Shown here: in pieces, positions 46,110 through 57,352 of the stretch
How the letters are laid out: every line of letters begins with the position of its first letter
Numbering within the stretch: the stretch's first letter is position 1
DNA from: Sporosarcina thermotolerans
Lineage (GTDB): Bacteria; Bacillota; Bacilli; Bacillales_A; Planococcaceae
Assembly: GCF_030067815.1 (NCBI RefSeq)
Contig: NZ_CP125968.1
Location: 849,501-913,500, forward strand
DNA: 64,000 nucleotides
Direction of reading: 5' to 3'
The notes under the pieces: generated by a model
Databases searched by the model: none
Told to the model about the DNA's origin: nothing
The model's input: only the letters and a program-made list of their open reading frames with translations
Made by a program: the position numbers and the translations under genes

Positions 46110-47668
46110 ATGAGTTGGTTAGATAGCCTATCGTTGACGACAACTTTGATAATTATTATTTTAGTTATTATTCCTATATCAAGCGCCATTTATCTTTACT
46201 TTTATGACAGAAGGCAAAAGCAGCATGCCATACTTCGAAACTATCCGATATTAGGACGTATGCGGTACATGCTTGAAAAGACTGGACCGGAGTTGCGCCA
46301 GTATTTGTTCAACGCAGATCACGAAGGGAAGCCTTTTAATCGCGAGGAATATTTGCATATAGTGTTGCCCGGCAAGTACTTGAACAGCATCATCGGCTTT
46401 GGCTCAAAACGTAATTTTGAAGAATCTGGTTATTACATTCGGAATTCATTATTCACGAAACAAAACGAAGAAATGCGAGTTGACAATGACGAGCTGATTA
46501 ATACAATGCGTTATCGGGTCGATGAGGATAATCTTTTCTCCCGGAAAGAGCATCGGGAAGAAATTCCAGCATTGCCTTGGCTGTTACCTGAAGAGGATGC
46601 GGTTGTTATTGGACATAATTGTGAGCATCCCTTTCATGTCCGAAGTTTATTAGGCCAATCAGGTATGAGTTATGGGGCTCTCGGGGAAAACGCCATTACC
46701 GCGTTATCTAAGGGGATTGGTATGGCGAAAGAGGCATGGATGAATACAGGGAAGGCGGGCTTTCCCCTTATCATTTAACTGGAGATGCTCATATTATCGC
46801 TCAAATTGGTTCAGGATTATTCGGCTTTCGAACCGAAAACGGAGAATTCAGTTGGGAACGTCTAAGGGAAAAAGCAGAGATTTCTCAAGTTAAAGCGTTT
46901 GAAATTAAATTGGCGCAAGGGGCGAAAATGCGTGGCGGACATGTCGAAGGGGAAAAAGTGACAGAGGAGATTGCGAAAATCCGTAACGTTGTACCATTTA
47001 CGACCATTAATAGTCCAAATCGTTTTAAGCAGTTCTCGGATTATCCTACACTATTTGACTTCATTGAAAAGATCAGGGATCACGGCGGAAAACCCGTTGG
47101 GATAAAAATCGTCATTGGAGGCAGGGAAGATGCTGAGGAGCTTGCATTATACATGCAAGAAACTGGGAAAGGGCCAGACTTCATCTCCCTCGATGGTGCA
47201 GAGGGAGGATCGGGGGCGACTTATCAGGATTTAGCTGACAGTGTCGGATTACCTTTAAAATCAGCACTCATAATATTGGAAGATGCTCTTCGAAAATATG
47301 ATGTACGTGATCAGGTGAAAATTATTGCATCTGGCAAAATTACAACACCTGACAAAGCGGCAATCGCATTAGCAATGGGAGCCGATCTTGTGCAGATTGC
47401 CCGCGGATTCATGATCTCGGTCGGATGCATTATGGCTGAACGATGCCATACGAATGAATGCCCCGCAGGAGTTGCCACAACGGATAAGAATTTGCAGAGG
47501 GGTCTTGTAGTAGAGGAGAAGAAATTCCGTGTAACCAACTATATTTTGACGATGCGTGAAGGGTTGTATCGAATTGCTGCAGCTGCTGGTCTTGATTCAC
47601 CGACAAAATTCGAGCGACATCATGTTGTCTATAAAGATGAACGTGGAAGGGTTTTTCCTGTCGAATAA
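46110..47668 (+). CDS. yerD: FMN-binding glutamate synthase-family protein YerD (frameshifted near 46750)
   Basis: About 519 residues. N-terminal membrane helix (TTLIIIILVIIPISSAIYLY), then the FMN-binding glutamate synthase domain: LLGQSGMSYGALGENAITAL, GDAHIIAQIGSGLFGFRT, KAFEIKLAQGAKMRGGHVEG, ISLDGAEGGSGATYQDLAD and CHTNECPAGVATTD. One G is missing in GGGG at 46749-46751, splitting MNTGEGGL. The protein lacks the amidotransferase domain and is not a true glutamate synthase; its reaction is unknown. ATG after AAAAGGGG. Confidence 0.88.
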
Positions 47669-47789
47669 ACATTTTATACCATTTTGCCTGCATGGTAAAA
47701 TGGCATTTTGATTAGGAATGCCTAAGACCCCATCAGAATTTTGTGATAATATATAAGGAACCAAATTATTGTAGAAAGGGGTTTGGTGA

Positions 47790-49433
47790 ATGTCTTTGTT
47801 AGAGAAAACAGTTGGCGAGATCTTAAGTGATTGGGCGAATTTGATACCGGAGCATGAGGCTTATGTTTATCCTGAGCATGGAATCAGGAAAACATATCAA
47901 GAGTTTGATCGTGAGACAGATGAGTTGGCTAAGGCATTCATTGGGATGGGAATAGCGCGCGGGGAACATGTCGCTATCTGGTCGGACAATAAACCTCAAT
48001 GGTTGTTAAGTCAATTTGCCACAGGGAAAATGGGTGCTGTTCTTGTTACGGTAAATACGAATTATCAGGCGAATGAACTCGAATACCTCCTTGAACAGTC
48101 GGATACTAGCACATTGATACTTGACGAAGGTTTTAAAGGGACGAGCTATATCGACATTATCCGTTCGATTTGTCCAGAACTAAAGGATAGTGAGAACGGT
48201 GTCGTGAATTGCGATAAACTACCGAAACTGAAAAGAATTATACTCATGACAGACCGTGAAGAAACAGGGATATATAAATGGTCAGAATTTCTACACCATG
48301 CGGAAGGGATTGCCGACGCAGACTTGGCTGAAAGGCAACGAACAATGACACCTGATGATGTTATTAATATTCAATATACGTCAGGTACGACTGGATTTCC
48401 TAAAGGGGTCATGTTAACGCATCGAAATGTAGTGAACAATGGAAAAATAATTGGGGACTTCATGAAACTTACTGAAGATGATCGTGTCTGCATTCCCGTA
48501 CCGTTTTTCCATTGCTTTGGATGTGTACTTGGCAACATGGCGGCTGTGACCCACGGATCTACAATGGTTATCGTTGAACAGTTCGACCCTTTACTAGTAT
48601 TGGAGGCTGTTCAAGAGGAAAAATGCACGGCGCTTCATGGTGTTCCAACAATGTTCATTGCTGAATTGAATCATTCCGAATTCAAAAAGTACAATACTTC
48701 CTCATTGCGAACAGGTATTATGGCAGGCTCTACATGTCCAATTGAAGTGATGAAACAAGTGATTCACGATATGGGGGCTGAAGAGATTACGATTTGCTAC
48801 GGTCAAACAGAATCGTCTCCTGTCATTACCCAAACACAGACCGATGATCCGATTGAAAAGCGCGTTTCCACTGTTGGTAAACCTCATCCCTACGTAGAGG
48901 TTAAAATCATTGATCCATTGACGGGAGAGGAAGTTCCTATTGGAATACCAGGCGAACTCTGTACAAGGGGCTATCTTGTCATGAAAGGGTATTATAATGA
49001 CTTAGAGGCAACCCATGAGGCAATCGATGAGGATGGATGGCTTCATACCGGTGATATCGCCATTATGGATATGGATGGATACATTGATATTACCGGACGT
49101 ATTAAAGACGTCATTATTCGCGGTGGCGAAAATATTTATCCACGTGAAGTAGAGGAGTTCCTATATAAACATCCGGCGATTTCTGATGTACAGATCGTTG
49201 GTGTGCCTGATCCGAAATATGGGGAGGAACTGATGGCTTGGATCATTCTGAAAAAAGATATAGCCCTTGATGAAGAAGCCGTACGTTCATTTTGCCGCGG
49301 TAATATCTCTTATCATAAAATTCCGAAGTACATTAAATTCACTAATGCGTTTCCAATGACCGCATCCGGGAAAATCCAGAAATATAAGCTACGTGAACTT
49401 TCCATTGAGGAGACGCTAAGTCAAAAGATATAA
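47790..49433 (+). CDS. yngI: AMP-forming acyl-CoA synthetase (YngI-like)
   Basis: 547 residues, complete. ANL-superfamily adenylating enzyme activating a fatty or short-branched acid to its CoA ester. P-loop INIQYTSGTTGFPKGVMLTH, A5 motif CYGQTESSPVIT, A7/A8 GWLHTGDIAIMD and GRIKDVIIRGGENIYPRE, and the catalytic lysine near the end in PMTASGKIQKYKL. Strongly similar along its length to B. subtilis YngI. ATG after AAAGGGG. Own terminator. Confidence 0.93.
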   Translation: MSLLEKTVGEILSDWANLIPEHEAYVYPEHGIRKTYQEFDRETDELAKAFIGMGIARGEHVAIWSDNKPQWLLSQFATGKMGAVLVTVNTNYQANELEYLLEQSDTSTLILDEGFKGTSYIDIIRSICPELKDSENGVVNCDKLPKLKRIILMTDREETGIYKWSEFLHHAEGIADADLAERQRTMTPDDVINIQYTSGTTGFPKGVMLTHRNVVNNGKIIGDFMKLTEDDRVCIPVPFFHCFGCVLGNMAAVTHGSTMVIVEQFDPLLVLEAVQEEKCTALHGVPTMFIAELNHSEFKKYNTSSLRTGIMAGSTCPIEVMKQVIHDMGAEEITICYGQTESSPVITQTQTDDPIEKRVSTVGKPHPYVEVKIIDPLTGEEVPIGIPGELCTRGYLVMKGYYNDLEATHEAIDEDGWLHTGDIAIMDMDGYIDITGRIKDVIIRGGENIYPREVEEFLYKHPAISDVQIVGVPDPKYGEELMAWIILKKDIALDEEAVRSFCRGNISYHKIPKYIKFTNAFPMTASGKIQKYKLRELSIEETLSQKI

Positions 49434-49438
49434 ATCTG

Positions 49439-49477
49439 AAGACTGCTGCCATTTTAATAGGCACGCAGTCTTTTTTT
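49439..49477 (+). terminator. Rho-independent terminator
   Basis: AAGACTGCTGCC and GGCACGCAGTCTT pair with one mismatch, followed by a T run. Confidence 0.85.
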
Positions 49478-49532
49478 GTATGATTTGATAGTGAGAAGTC
49501 TACTAAATAAAACATTCCCCTTTTATACTTTC

Positions 49533-50000
49533 TTAAACCTTCTTGCGCTCGTTCCATTCTTCAAATGGGTGAAGCGCATTTTCTGTGTTGTAGTGTGTGA
49601 ACGGGATATAACGCTCAGTTGGTTTCTTTTGTTGGTCAGAAAAGAAGCTATTTAGTGGATTCGGAAATCCGGCATGTAGTTTGGCATCTGTCTTGCTGCA
49701 AGCATAATAGATATGACCAACAGATGACCAATACGCAGCGCCTAAGCACATCGGGCATGGTTCTCCGCTGGCATAAAGGATGCAATCGGAAAGATTGATC
49801 GTTTCCAAAGTGGCACAAGCCTCACGAATTGCCAACAACTCTGCATGTGCAGATGGATCATGATTTATATGCACTCTATTTGTTCCGGATCCAATTACTT
49901 TTCCGTCTTTGACGATTATCGCGGCAAAAGGTCCGCCGCCGTCTTTTACATTTGTAATAGCCATGTCGATTGCTTGTTGTAGCCATTTTTCGTGTTCCAA
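49533..50000 (-). CDS. guaD: Guanine deaminase (cytidine-deaminase fold)
   Basis: 155 residues. Converts guanine to xanthine in purine salvage and catabolism. Zinc site in PSAHAELLAIREAC (HAE) and GEPCPMCLGAAYW (PCxxC); GGGPFAAIIVKDGKVIGSG and the end PFTHYNTENALHPFEEW match B. subtilis GuaD. TTG at 50000 is chosen because AGGAGG lies eight nt upstream; the ATG ten codons earlier has no site. Single gene. Confidence 0.9.
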   Translation of the reverse strand: MEHEKWLQQAIDMAITNVKDGGGPFAAIIVKDGKVIGSGTNRVHINHDPSAHAELLAIREACATLETINLSDCILYASGEPCPMCLGAAYWSSVGHIYYACSKTDAKLHAGFPNPLNSFFSDQQKKPTERYIPFTHYNTENALHPFEEWNERKKV

Positions 50001-50176
50001 GATGAATTCCTCCTGTCGAAGTTTGTTCATTACCCGGGAAATGTCGGGAATTTTGGGGATGATTGATGACCGTTTTCCCTAATTATACAGAAAAAACGAA
50101 TAGATACTTCAAAAACTGCGTAAGTCGTCTATAAGTGGGTATAAAAGTAGTGTGTAATGAACAGAGGAGGGGAATT

Positions 50177-51660
50177 ATGACTAGTAGTTTGTATCAATTG
50201 ATAGCCATCATCTTGTATATGGCGGCCATGCTTTTCATTGGTTGGTATGCATTTAGGAAGACGTCCAACTTGACTGACTACATGTTGGGCGGTCGCTCCT
50301 TAGGGCCAGCAGTCACTGCATTGAGTGCTGGGGCCGCGGATATGTCAGGTTGGTTGCTATTGGGACTTCCAGGCGCTATTTATGCAGTAGGTTTGACCAA
50401 GGCTTGGATTGCCATTGGACTGACGATTGGTGCGTATTTGAACTGGCTTCTTGTTGCACCAAGGCTTCGTGTTTATACCCAAGTATCGAATGATTCCATT
50501 ACCATTCCAAGTTACCTGGAAAACCGTTTAAAGGACAAATCAAGGTTTCTACGAATTGCTTCAGGTATTATCATTCTTGTATTCTTCACATTTTATGTTT
50601 CTTCAGGTATGGTTGCTGGCGGTAAATTCTTCTTGAGTTCCTTTGGCCTTAACTATCACACCGGGTTGTTGGTAGTTTCCGGAGTTGTTATTGCCTACAC
50701 ACTGTTTGGAGGGTTCCTTGCAGTAAGCTACACCGATTTTGTTCAAGGACTTATCATGTTTTTAGCTTTACTTTTAGTCCCGATATTTGGCTTGACAATT
50801 ACCGGTGGCTTCGCGGAAACCGCAGCAAGCATCAAAGAAGTCAATCCGGACATGCTCAGCCTTGTAAAAGGAGCGACCCTAACAGGAGTCATTTCCTCCA
50901 TTGCCTGGGGGCTCGGCTATTTCGGTCAGCCGCATATTATCGTTCGCTTCATGGCGATCAAGTCGGTGAAGGAGACGAAAAGCGCTAGACGGATTGGTAT
51001 TGGCTGGATGATTTTAAGCTTGTTTGGTGCAATAGCTACTGCCTTAGTAGGGATTGCTTATTATCATCAAAATCCTAATGCTGAATTAGTCGATAAAGAA
51101 ACAGTTTTCATCGCTCTGGGTCAAATTATTTTCCACCCGTTCATTGCGGGGATTATGCTTGCAGCTGTACTCGCGGCTGTTATGAGTACGATTTCTTCCC
51201 AATTAATCGTTACTTCTTCAGCTTTGATAGAGGACTTATATAAAGCAGTCATGAAATCTGATGCTTCAGATGAGCGTTACGTCTTTTTAGGACGGATGGC
51301 AGTTCTCGTCGTTTCGTTAATTGCAATGGCACTTGCTTGGCCGAATAAAGAATCGATATTAAAACTCGTATCTTTTGCATGGGCAGGCTTCGGTGGTGCA
51401 TTCGGTCCGATTATCCTTCTCTCCCTTTTCTGGCGTAAACTTACAGCAGCTGGCGCACTTTGGGGTATGGTCGCGGGAGCAATTACTGTAGGAGTATGGG
51501 GAATATTGAGACACTGACAGACAGTCTTTATGAGATTGTCCCAGGATTCTTCATTTGTTTAGTTGTAACTTACTTCGTTAGCTTGATGACGTATCGTCCG
51601 AATGCGGAAATAGATAAGGAATTCTACGATGCACAGGTATTATTGAAAAAAGAACGATAA
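50177..51660 (+). CDS. putP: Sodium/proline symporter PutP (frameshifted near 51500)
   Basis: About 494 residues with thirteen membrane helices of the SSS family: GRSLGPAVTALSAGAADMSG and GLPGAIYAVGLTKAWIAIGL (the Na+ and proline site region), then FGQPHIIVRFMAIKSVKE and MSTISSQLIVTSSALIEDLY. A G is missing in the run at 51498-51501; after it the last helix continues NIETLTDSLYEIVPGFFICL to 51660. ATG at 50177 follows GAGGAGGGG. Could serve proline catabolism or osmoprotection (OpuE); no neighbour tells which. Confidence 0.9.
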
Positions 51661-51701
51661 AAAAACGGTCTTCGATTAAGACAATCGATGGCCGTTTTTT
51701 T
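51661..51701 (+). terminator. Rho-independent terminator
   Basis: AAAACGG...CCGTTTT with inner TCGAT/ATCGA, followed by a T run. Confidence 0.85.
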
Positions 51702-51753
51702 TCTTATAATATGGTACCTAATCAAAATAGGGTTTAAAAAGGGGGACGTAGAG

Positions 51754-52440
51754 ATGAAGCTGGATCATGTTGTATATTTTTCGTCGAAAGATCCTGACGA
51801 AATCATCAATGAACAGAAGAGTGAAGGCAAGCATGCTGTCATTGGAGGCAGGCATGAAAAATGGGGAACACATAATGCACTTATGTATGTGAAAAATGCA
51901 TATGTGGAATGGCTATCCGTGGAGAAACTCGAAATTGCGAGGAACATCGACCATCCGTTGACACGCTTACTATTGCATGATGTTAATGAAAGTGATGGAT
52001 GGGGCACTATTTGTTTATCTGTAAGTGATATCGAACAATTTAATGAGGATATTAAAAATAAAGGTTTTGCTACATCAGGTGTATTGGACGCCGAGAGACG
52101 GACGGAAAGTGGCGTACTAAGAAAGTGGAAGATGCTATTTGTCGATCAACCGGTTAATGATGAACTGCCATATCCATTCTTTATTGAGTGGGAAGAGCCT
52201 GAAGTTATCCGTTTTGCCCAATTACGGGAGGATGGAACGTTAATTGAGGAAAATGAGGGGCTTGAAATTAGGGAATGCATTTTTGAAGTGGAGGATCCGT
52301 TGCGCGATACTGGAGAGTGGGCAGTACTTCTTTCTCAAAAGGTCGGGGATTCGAATGATATTTCTTTGGAAAATGTCCGTTTGAGATTTATTCAGCATGA
52401 AGGAGGAAAGGATAGGTTAAAGGATGTAGTCATTGGGTAG
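51754..52440 (+). CDS. Glyoxalase-like (VOC) domain protein
   Basis: 228 residues. MKLDHVVYFSSKDPDEIINE at the start and GGRHEKWGTHNALMYVKNAY resemble the Glyoxalase_3 (YtqA-like) branch of the VOC superfamily, with a second domain after PVNDELPYPFFIEWEEPE. ATG at 51754 follows AAAGGGGGA. Single gene between terminator and array D4. Activity unknown. Confidence 0.8.
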   Translation: MKLDHVVYFSSKDPDEIINEQKSEGKHAVIGGRHEKWGTHNALMYVKNAYVEWLSVEKLEIARNIDHPLTRLLLHDVNESDGWGTICLSVSDIEQFNEDIKNKGFATSGVLDAERRTESGVLRKWKMLFVDQPVNDELPYPFFIEWEEPEVIRFAQLREDGTLIEENEGLEIRECIFEVEDPLRDTGEWAVLLSQKVGDSNDISLENVRLRFIQHEGGKDRLKDVVIG

Positions 52441-52465
52441 AGGGAAGGATAAACATCAGAATGTG

Positions 52466-52583
52466 GTTATGCGTGAATGTGGACGTTTACGGACCTTTTA
52501 AGGGATTTATGTGTGAATGTTGAGTTTTATGCGTTTAATGGTGCGTTTATACGCGTTTGAGTGATTTTATGCGTATTTGAATA
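52466..52583. repeat. Phased intergenic array D4 (TTATG keyword, six units, exact 20-nt period)
   Basis: TTATG or TTACG/TTATA at 52467, 52487, 52507, 52527, 52547 and 52567. Four of the six read TTATGCGT or TTATGTGT; intervening sequence varies. Confidence 0.9.
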
Positions 52584-52629
52584 TGATTTGTAAAACTGCG
52601 ATGTTGGAATGTGCGAAAGGGGTTCTTTT

Positions 52630-53901
52630 ATGGAGATTTTGGTTGAATATGCGATTCTTGTCGGTGTACAGGAGCAGAATGCAGAGCATTTTGAGTATGA
52701 AATGGAAGAATTGAAGAATTTGGCTGAGGCAATTGAAGTGAATGTCGTTGGACAAGTGACGCAAAACTTGGAGCGAAGGAATCCGACCCATTATGTAGGT
52801 AAGGGAAAGATCATGGAAGTGAAGCAGCTTTACGAAGAGTTGGACGCGAACCTTGTCATTTTCAATGATGAGTTGTCCCCGTCACAAATCCGTAATTTGG
52901 AGCAGGAGCTCGAAGTGAAAGTTATTGATAGGACGATGCTGATTCTTGATATCTTTGCAAGAAGAGCGCGGACACATGAGGCACGAATGCAAGTTGAATT
53001 GGCACAGCTGCAATACACACTTCCACGACTTGTCGGATTGCGCGCGTCATTGAGTAGGCAAGGGGGAGGAACTGGCGGAGGACTCCAGAACAAAGGGGCC
53101 GGAGAGACGAAGCTTGAGCTCGATCGCCGGAAAATTGAGGATCAGATTGCGAAGCTGCGAAAGGATCTTGAACAAGTACGCGATCGTAGGGATACGCAAC
53201 GGAAACAACGGAAGAAAAGCGGCATTCCTGTTGTGTCGATTGTTGGGTATACGAATGCGGGCAAGTCGACATTGATGAATGGCTTATTGCGTAAAATCGA
53301 TGAGGAAAGCGCGAAGCAAGTGTATGAAGAGAATATGCTATTCGCGACGCTTGATACTTCCGTCCGCCACCTGAAATTTGCGGATAATAAAGAGTTCCTT
53401 TTGACAGATACGGTTGGATTCGTTTCAAAATTACCGCACCATTTAGTTAAAGCATTCCGTTCAACACTTGAAGAAGCGCGTGGTGCAGATCTACTTCTGC
53501 ATGTTGTTGATGTTTCGAATCCTGAATACCGCTATATGATGGAAGTGACGAATGATACATTGCATGATGTCGGCGTGGAAAATATAAAAACCGTCAATGT
53601 TTATAATAAATCTGACTTGGCGGGAGTGCCGTATCCGCGGAAGATGGATGAAAGTATATGGATATCAGCGAAAGAGGCTGCAGGTTTGGATGAGTTGGTC
53701 GATTTGATCAAGAAAAGGATTTTTGAGCAATACATCACTTGTAAACTGCTCATTCCGTTTGATCGTGGGGATGTAGTATCCTATTTGAACAATAAAGCGA
53801 ATGTGAAAAAGACGGAATACGAAGAAGATGGCACGATGATGACCGTTGAGATGGATGGTTCGGAACGGATTAAGTTCGAAGAGTTCATCATATCCCATTA
53901 A
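52630..53901 (+). CDS. hflX: GTPase HflX
   Basis: 423 residues. Ribosome-associated GTPase that splits stalled ribosomes. N-terminal HflX domain (LAEAIEVNVVGQVTQNLERR; THYVGKGKIMEVKQL; SPSQIRNLEQELEVKVIDRT), a glycine-rich linker (SRQGGGTGGGLQNKGAGETK), then the G domain: G1 GYTNAGKSTLM, G3 DTVGF, G4 NKSDL. ATG at 52630 after AAAGGGG. Monocistronic. Confidence 0.95.
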   Translation: MEILVEYAILVGVQEQNAEHFEYEMEELKNLAEAIEVNVVGQVTQNLERRNPTHYVGKGKIMEVKQLYEELDANLVIFNDELSPSQIRNLEQELEVKVIDRTMLILDIFARRARTHEARMQVELAQLQYTLPRLVGLRASLSRQGGGTGGGLQNKGAGETKLELDRRKIEDQIAKLRKDLEQVRDRRDTQRKQRKKSGIPVVSIVGYTNAGKSTLMNGLLRKIDEESAKQVYEENMLFATLDTSVRHLKFADNKEFLLTDTVGFVSKLPHHLVKAFRSTLEEARGADLLLHVVDVSNPEYRYMMEVTNDTLHDVGVENIKTVNVYNKSDLAGVPYPRKMDESIWISAKEAAGLDELVDLIKKRIFEQYITCKLLIPFDRGDVVSYLNNKANVKKTEYEEDGTMMTVEMDGSERIKFEEFIISH

Positions 53902-53907
53902 AGCCGA

Positions 53908-54210
53908 AAAGCGGAAGGTGCTCGCTTGTAGAGGTTCGCAGTCTAAGTTCGCCGCGTCCTGCGGCAACGACTGCATGACCAGCATCCTGCTGGCCTCAGG
54001 CATAAGGCGGTGATGCCGCGTGGTGTTTTTTGCCGCAGAGCATCATTGACTTATGCCCCGAGTATTTAGCGACATTAGCTGGACAACGAAAAGCGAAAGG
54101 CGCCTGCTTAGGGGCGACAAGCATAAGGCGAAGATACGGCGTGGCGTTCTTTGCCACAGAGTATCATCGCCTTATGACCTCGAGCCCCTGGCGCCTGTAG
54201 CTGGACAAAA
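53908..54210. repeat. Two tandem long-palindrome intergenic repeats
   Basis: Copy 1 is 53908-54087 and copy 2 is 54088-54210; both contain AAGCG near the start, GCATAAGGCG, a GCCGCGTGG/GGCGTGGCG centre, CTTATG and end TAGCTGGACAA. Copy 2 folds into one nested hairpin: GGCGCC, GGGGC, CATAAGGCGA, ATAC, GTGGC on one side and their complements on the other (54099-54195). Similar repeats are scattered in Bacillales genomes. The rest of 53902-54310 has only the terminator. Confidence 0.8.
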
Positions 54211-54215
54211 ACAAA

Positions 54216-54256
54216 AAACTGCACGCGGACTATAAAGTCTGCAGTGCAGTTTTTTA
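54216..54256. terminator. Rho-independent terminator
   Basis: AAACTGCAC and GTGCAGTTT pair around GGACT-ataa-AGTCT, followed by T run. Confidence 0.85.
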
Positions 54257-54310
54257 TCTATAAAGAGAAAGGGGGGTGGGATGGTTATAGTATCCCCGTT
54301 TCTCCAAATG

Positions 54311-56028
54311 TTAAACCTCTTGAAATTGAATATTATGCAGCCGGGCAAATATACCGCCTTTTCTTACTAAGTCATCGTATTTTCCATCTTCAGCAATGCC
54401 ATCTTCCGTTACAACAATGACTCTGTCCGCATCTCGGATAGTTCCTAGACGATGGGCAATAACGAGTGTTGTACGATTTTCGGCAAGCTCGTTCAGTGAT
54501 TGTTGGATGATGCGCTCCGTCTCGGTATCCAAAGCAGAAGTCGCTTCGTCCAATATAAGGATTGGCGGATTTTTAAGGAACATGCGCGCAATTGCGAGCC
54601 GTTGCTTCTGGCCACCTGATAATTTCAATCCACGCTCACCGATTTGCGTTTCATAGCCGTTAGGTAGGGATGCGATGAAATCTTCCAAATGTGCCTTTTG
54701 GGCAGCTGCTCTTACTTCTTCGTCCGTCGCATTCAAATTTCCATATGCAATATTTTCTTTGATTGTCCCCGTGAATAAAAAGACGTCTTGCTGAACGATT
54801 CCGATTTGGGATCGTAGGGACTGTTGTGTCATATTCCGAATATCGATGCCGTCGATGGAAATCGCACCAGCGTCAACATCGTAAAAACGTGGTATAAGTG
54901 AACATATTGTTGTTTTTCCAGCTCCGGACGGGCCGACAAATGCGATAGTTTCCCCGGCTTTAATCGATAAATCAATGCCTTTCAAGACATATTTATTATC
55001 ATCATATTGGAAATGAACGTCGTCAAAGAGGATATCACCGTGCAAATGGTTTACTGACTTTGCACCGGAACGGTCTTTGATTTCTGGCTCCTGTTCAAGA
55101 AGATCAAGGAATCTACGGAATCCGGCCATCCCTTTCGGATAAAGTTCCAGTAACGCACTGATTTTATCAACAGGCTTAATAAGAATATTGACGAAAAGAA
55201 TGAATCCGACAAGCTCACCTGGCGTTAAGTTGCCGTTGTACGTAAACCAGGCCCCGACAACAAGGACGACCAACGTTACAAGCCTTGTCATCATATACAT
55301 GCTGGAATGCGTCCAGGCCATGACATTATATGCTACAAGCTTCGCCAATCTGAAGCTGCCATTGTCTTTTTTGAATCGTGCAATCTCGAATTCCTCATTC
55401 GTAAATGATTTGACAACTCGAGCACCAGATACGGAATCTTCTACTCTTGCATTGACATCTGCAATTTTCCCGTACATATTCTGCCATGCTGCATTCATTT
55501 TTATATTGCAGAATGTTACAAGGACGATAAGAAGCGGCACCATGCAAATTGCGATGATTGCAAGCTCCGGATTGATGGAGTACATGAGAACAAATGCCCC
55601 GATAATCGTCATAACCGCGATGAACGCGTCTTCGGTCCGTGGTGGGCGAGTTCACCAATGTCGAATAAATCATTCGTAATTCGGCTCATAACATGACCCG
55701 TCTTCGTGTTGTCGAAAAAACGGAATGATTGGCGATGGACATGGTTGAACAACTGCTGCCTCATATCTGTTTCAATATTGATGCCTAACTTATGCCCCAA
55801 ATAGCTGACGATGTATTGAAGGAATGTGCTAAGCAAGTAGACAAGCAGTAATAGGATGCTTATCGTCACGATTTTGCCCCATTCCCCGGAAGGTAAAAGG
55901 GTGTCTATAAACCATTGAACAGCCATCGGGAAAGCGAGCTCCAACAATGCAACGAAAATGGCACTTGAAAAGTCGATGATGAATAGCCGTTTATGTGGTT
56001 TGTAATAGGATGAGAATTTTTTTATCAT
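54311..56028 (-). CDS. ABC exporter, fused permease and ATPase (frameshifted near 55634)
   Basis: About 572 residues. Six-helix membrane domain (IIDFSSAIFVALLELAFPMA; VSILLLLVYLLSTFLQYIVSY type segments; RITNDLFDIGELAHHGPEDA) then an ATPase with Walker A FVGPSGAGKTT, signature KLSGGQKQR, Walker B ILILDEATSALD and H-loop VIAHRL. One G is missing at 55633, splitting HHGPE from DAFIAVMTIIGAF. Of the YfiB/YknU/MsbA type; substrate unknown. No second half-transporter gene adjoins, so it probably works as a homodimer. Confidence 0.9.
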
Positions 56029-56252
56029 TATGTTTGATGTCCTTTCTCTCAGTTCCGCTTATTATAACGGATTTTATCCCGAACGAACACGAGAAAATTT
56101 CTATAATCGAAATAATTTGAAGGGTAAGCAAAGGACCTAACTTATATAAATGGTAGGAAAGATTCAATTACAAAAAAAGGTGGAACCCTTTTCTTTTGAT
56201 ACCGTATCATTAGGTGTAGTAAAAATAGAAACAAAGAAGGGAAGCGAATCAT

Positions 56253-57135
56253 ATGAATAAATGGATAAAAGGTTTGGGTGTCGGGTTACTCGCACTTGGC
56301 CTCGCAGCATGCGGATCCGCCGCTGAACCGAAAACAGATCCTGACACGGGCAAGAAAGTTGAAGTATCAAACAAAAGTAAGATGACAGCACAAGAAGTAT
56401 ATAACAAAGCAATGGAAGTTTCAGAGGAACAAAAGAGCATGCATGCCGTTATGGATATCAATCAAAAAATGTCCATGCCGGGCCAGGGACTTGATATGGA
56501 TTCGAAAATCAAAATGGATATGGATATGATTATCGATCCACTTGCAATGTACCAAGTGATGAGTATGGACATGGGACCAGAAATTGGCGCGATGGACATG
56601 GAGATGTACATGACCGAGTCTGGTTTTTACATGCACGATCCTGAATCTGATCAATGGATCAAGATGCCGATGGATATGTATGATGAAATGATGGCGCAAA
56701 TGGGCGGCGAAACGGATCCTACATTGGATATGAAGATGTTCAAAGAATTCAAGGATGAATTCAAATTTGAAGACGGATGACGAGTATATTTTGACGTTGA
56801 ATGCTTCCGGTGATAAGTTTAGCAGCCTTATGAAAGAATTGATGGGGTCGGCTTTCCCGGCAGATATGGCGATGACTGAAGAAGAGGCTGATCTGTTGAA
56901 TAATATGGATTTGAAAAGCCTTGATGTCACTATTTACATCGACAAAGAAACATTCTATACAAATGCATTTGATATGAATATGGATATGACGATGAAAATC
57001 GAAGAAGAAGAGATGCATATTGTACAAGAGATGAAATCGGTCATTACTAAAATCAATGAAATCGATGAAATCGTAGTTCCGCAAGAAGTGATTGATAGCG
57101 CAGTGGATTTGGAAGAGTTAATGGGCCAAGAATAA
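56253..57135 (+). CDS. Methionine-rich lipoprotein, DUF6612-like (frameshifted near 56772)
   Basis: About 293 residues. Lipobox LGLAAC after a typical signal. The mature part is strikingly rich in methionine and aspartate (KMDMDMIIDPLAMYQVMSMD then MGPEIGAMDMEMYM) with repeated beta-strand patterns like the LolA/LppX-type lipid-binding lipoproteins. A net shift near 56769-56774 splits FKFE from TDDEYILTLNASGDKF. ATG at 56253 follows GAAGGGAAG. Role unknown; a lipid carrier is a guess. Confidence 0.75.
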
Positions 57136-57141
57136 GTAATC

Positions 57142-57187
57142 AAAAACGGTTATGGACAACAAAATGTTGTCCATAACCGTTTTTTTA
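57142..57187 (+). terminator. Strong Rho-independent terminator
   Basis: AAAACGGTTATGGACAAC and GTTGTCCATAACCGTTTT form an 18-bp perfect stem, then T run. Confidence 0.92.
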
Positions 57188-57205
57188 TATATCGAAGCAA
57201 GCTGT

Positions 57206-57245
57206 GCGTCCAAAGAATCGCATTTCGCGTCCAAAGTGGCCACAC
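57206..57245. repeat. Array C2 (keyword GCGTCCAAAG, two units)
   Basis: GCGTCCAAAG at 57206 and 57227, 21 nt apart. Confidence 0.6.
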
Positions 57246-57352
57246 TTCAAGCCCCCTCACCTTAATAAGCTGTTAAAATAACGCCACAATTGCGTTGAAC
57301 CGCGTGGTGGCGGCATGTCCAATAGATTGAAATCTACCAGTCTTCTTTTAAT

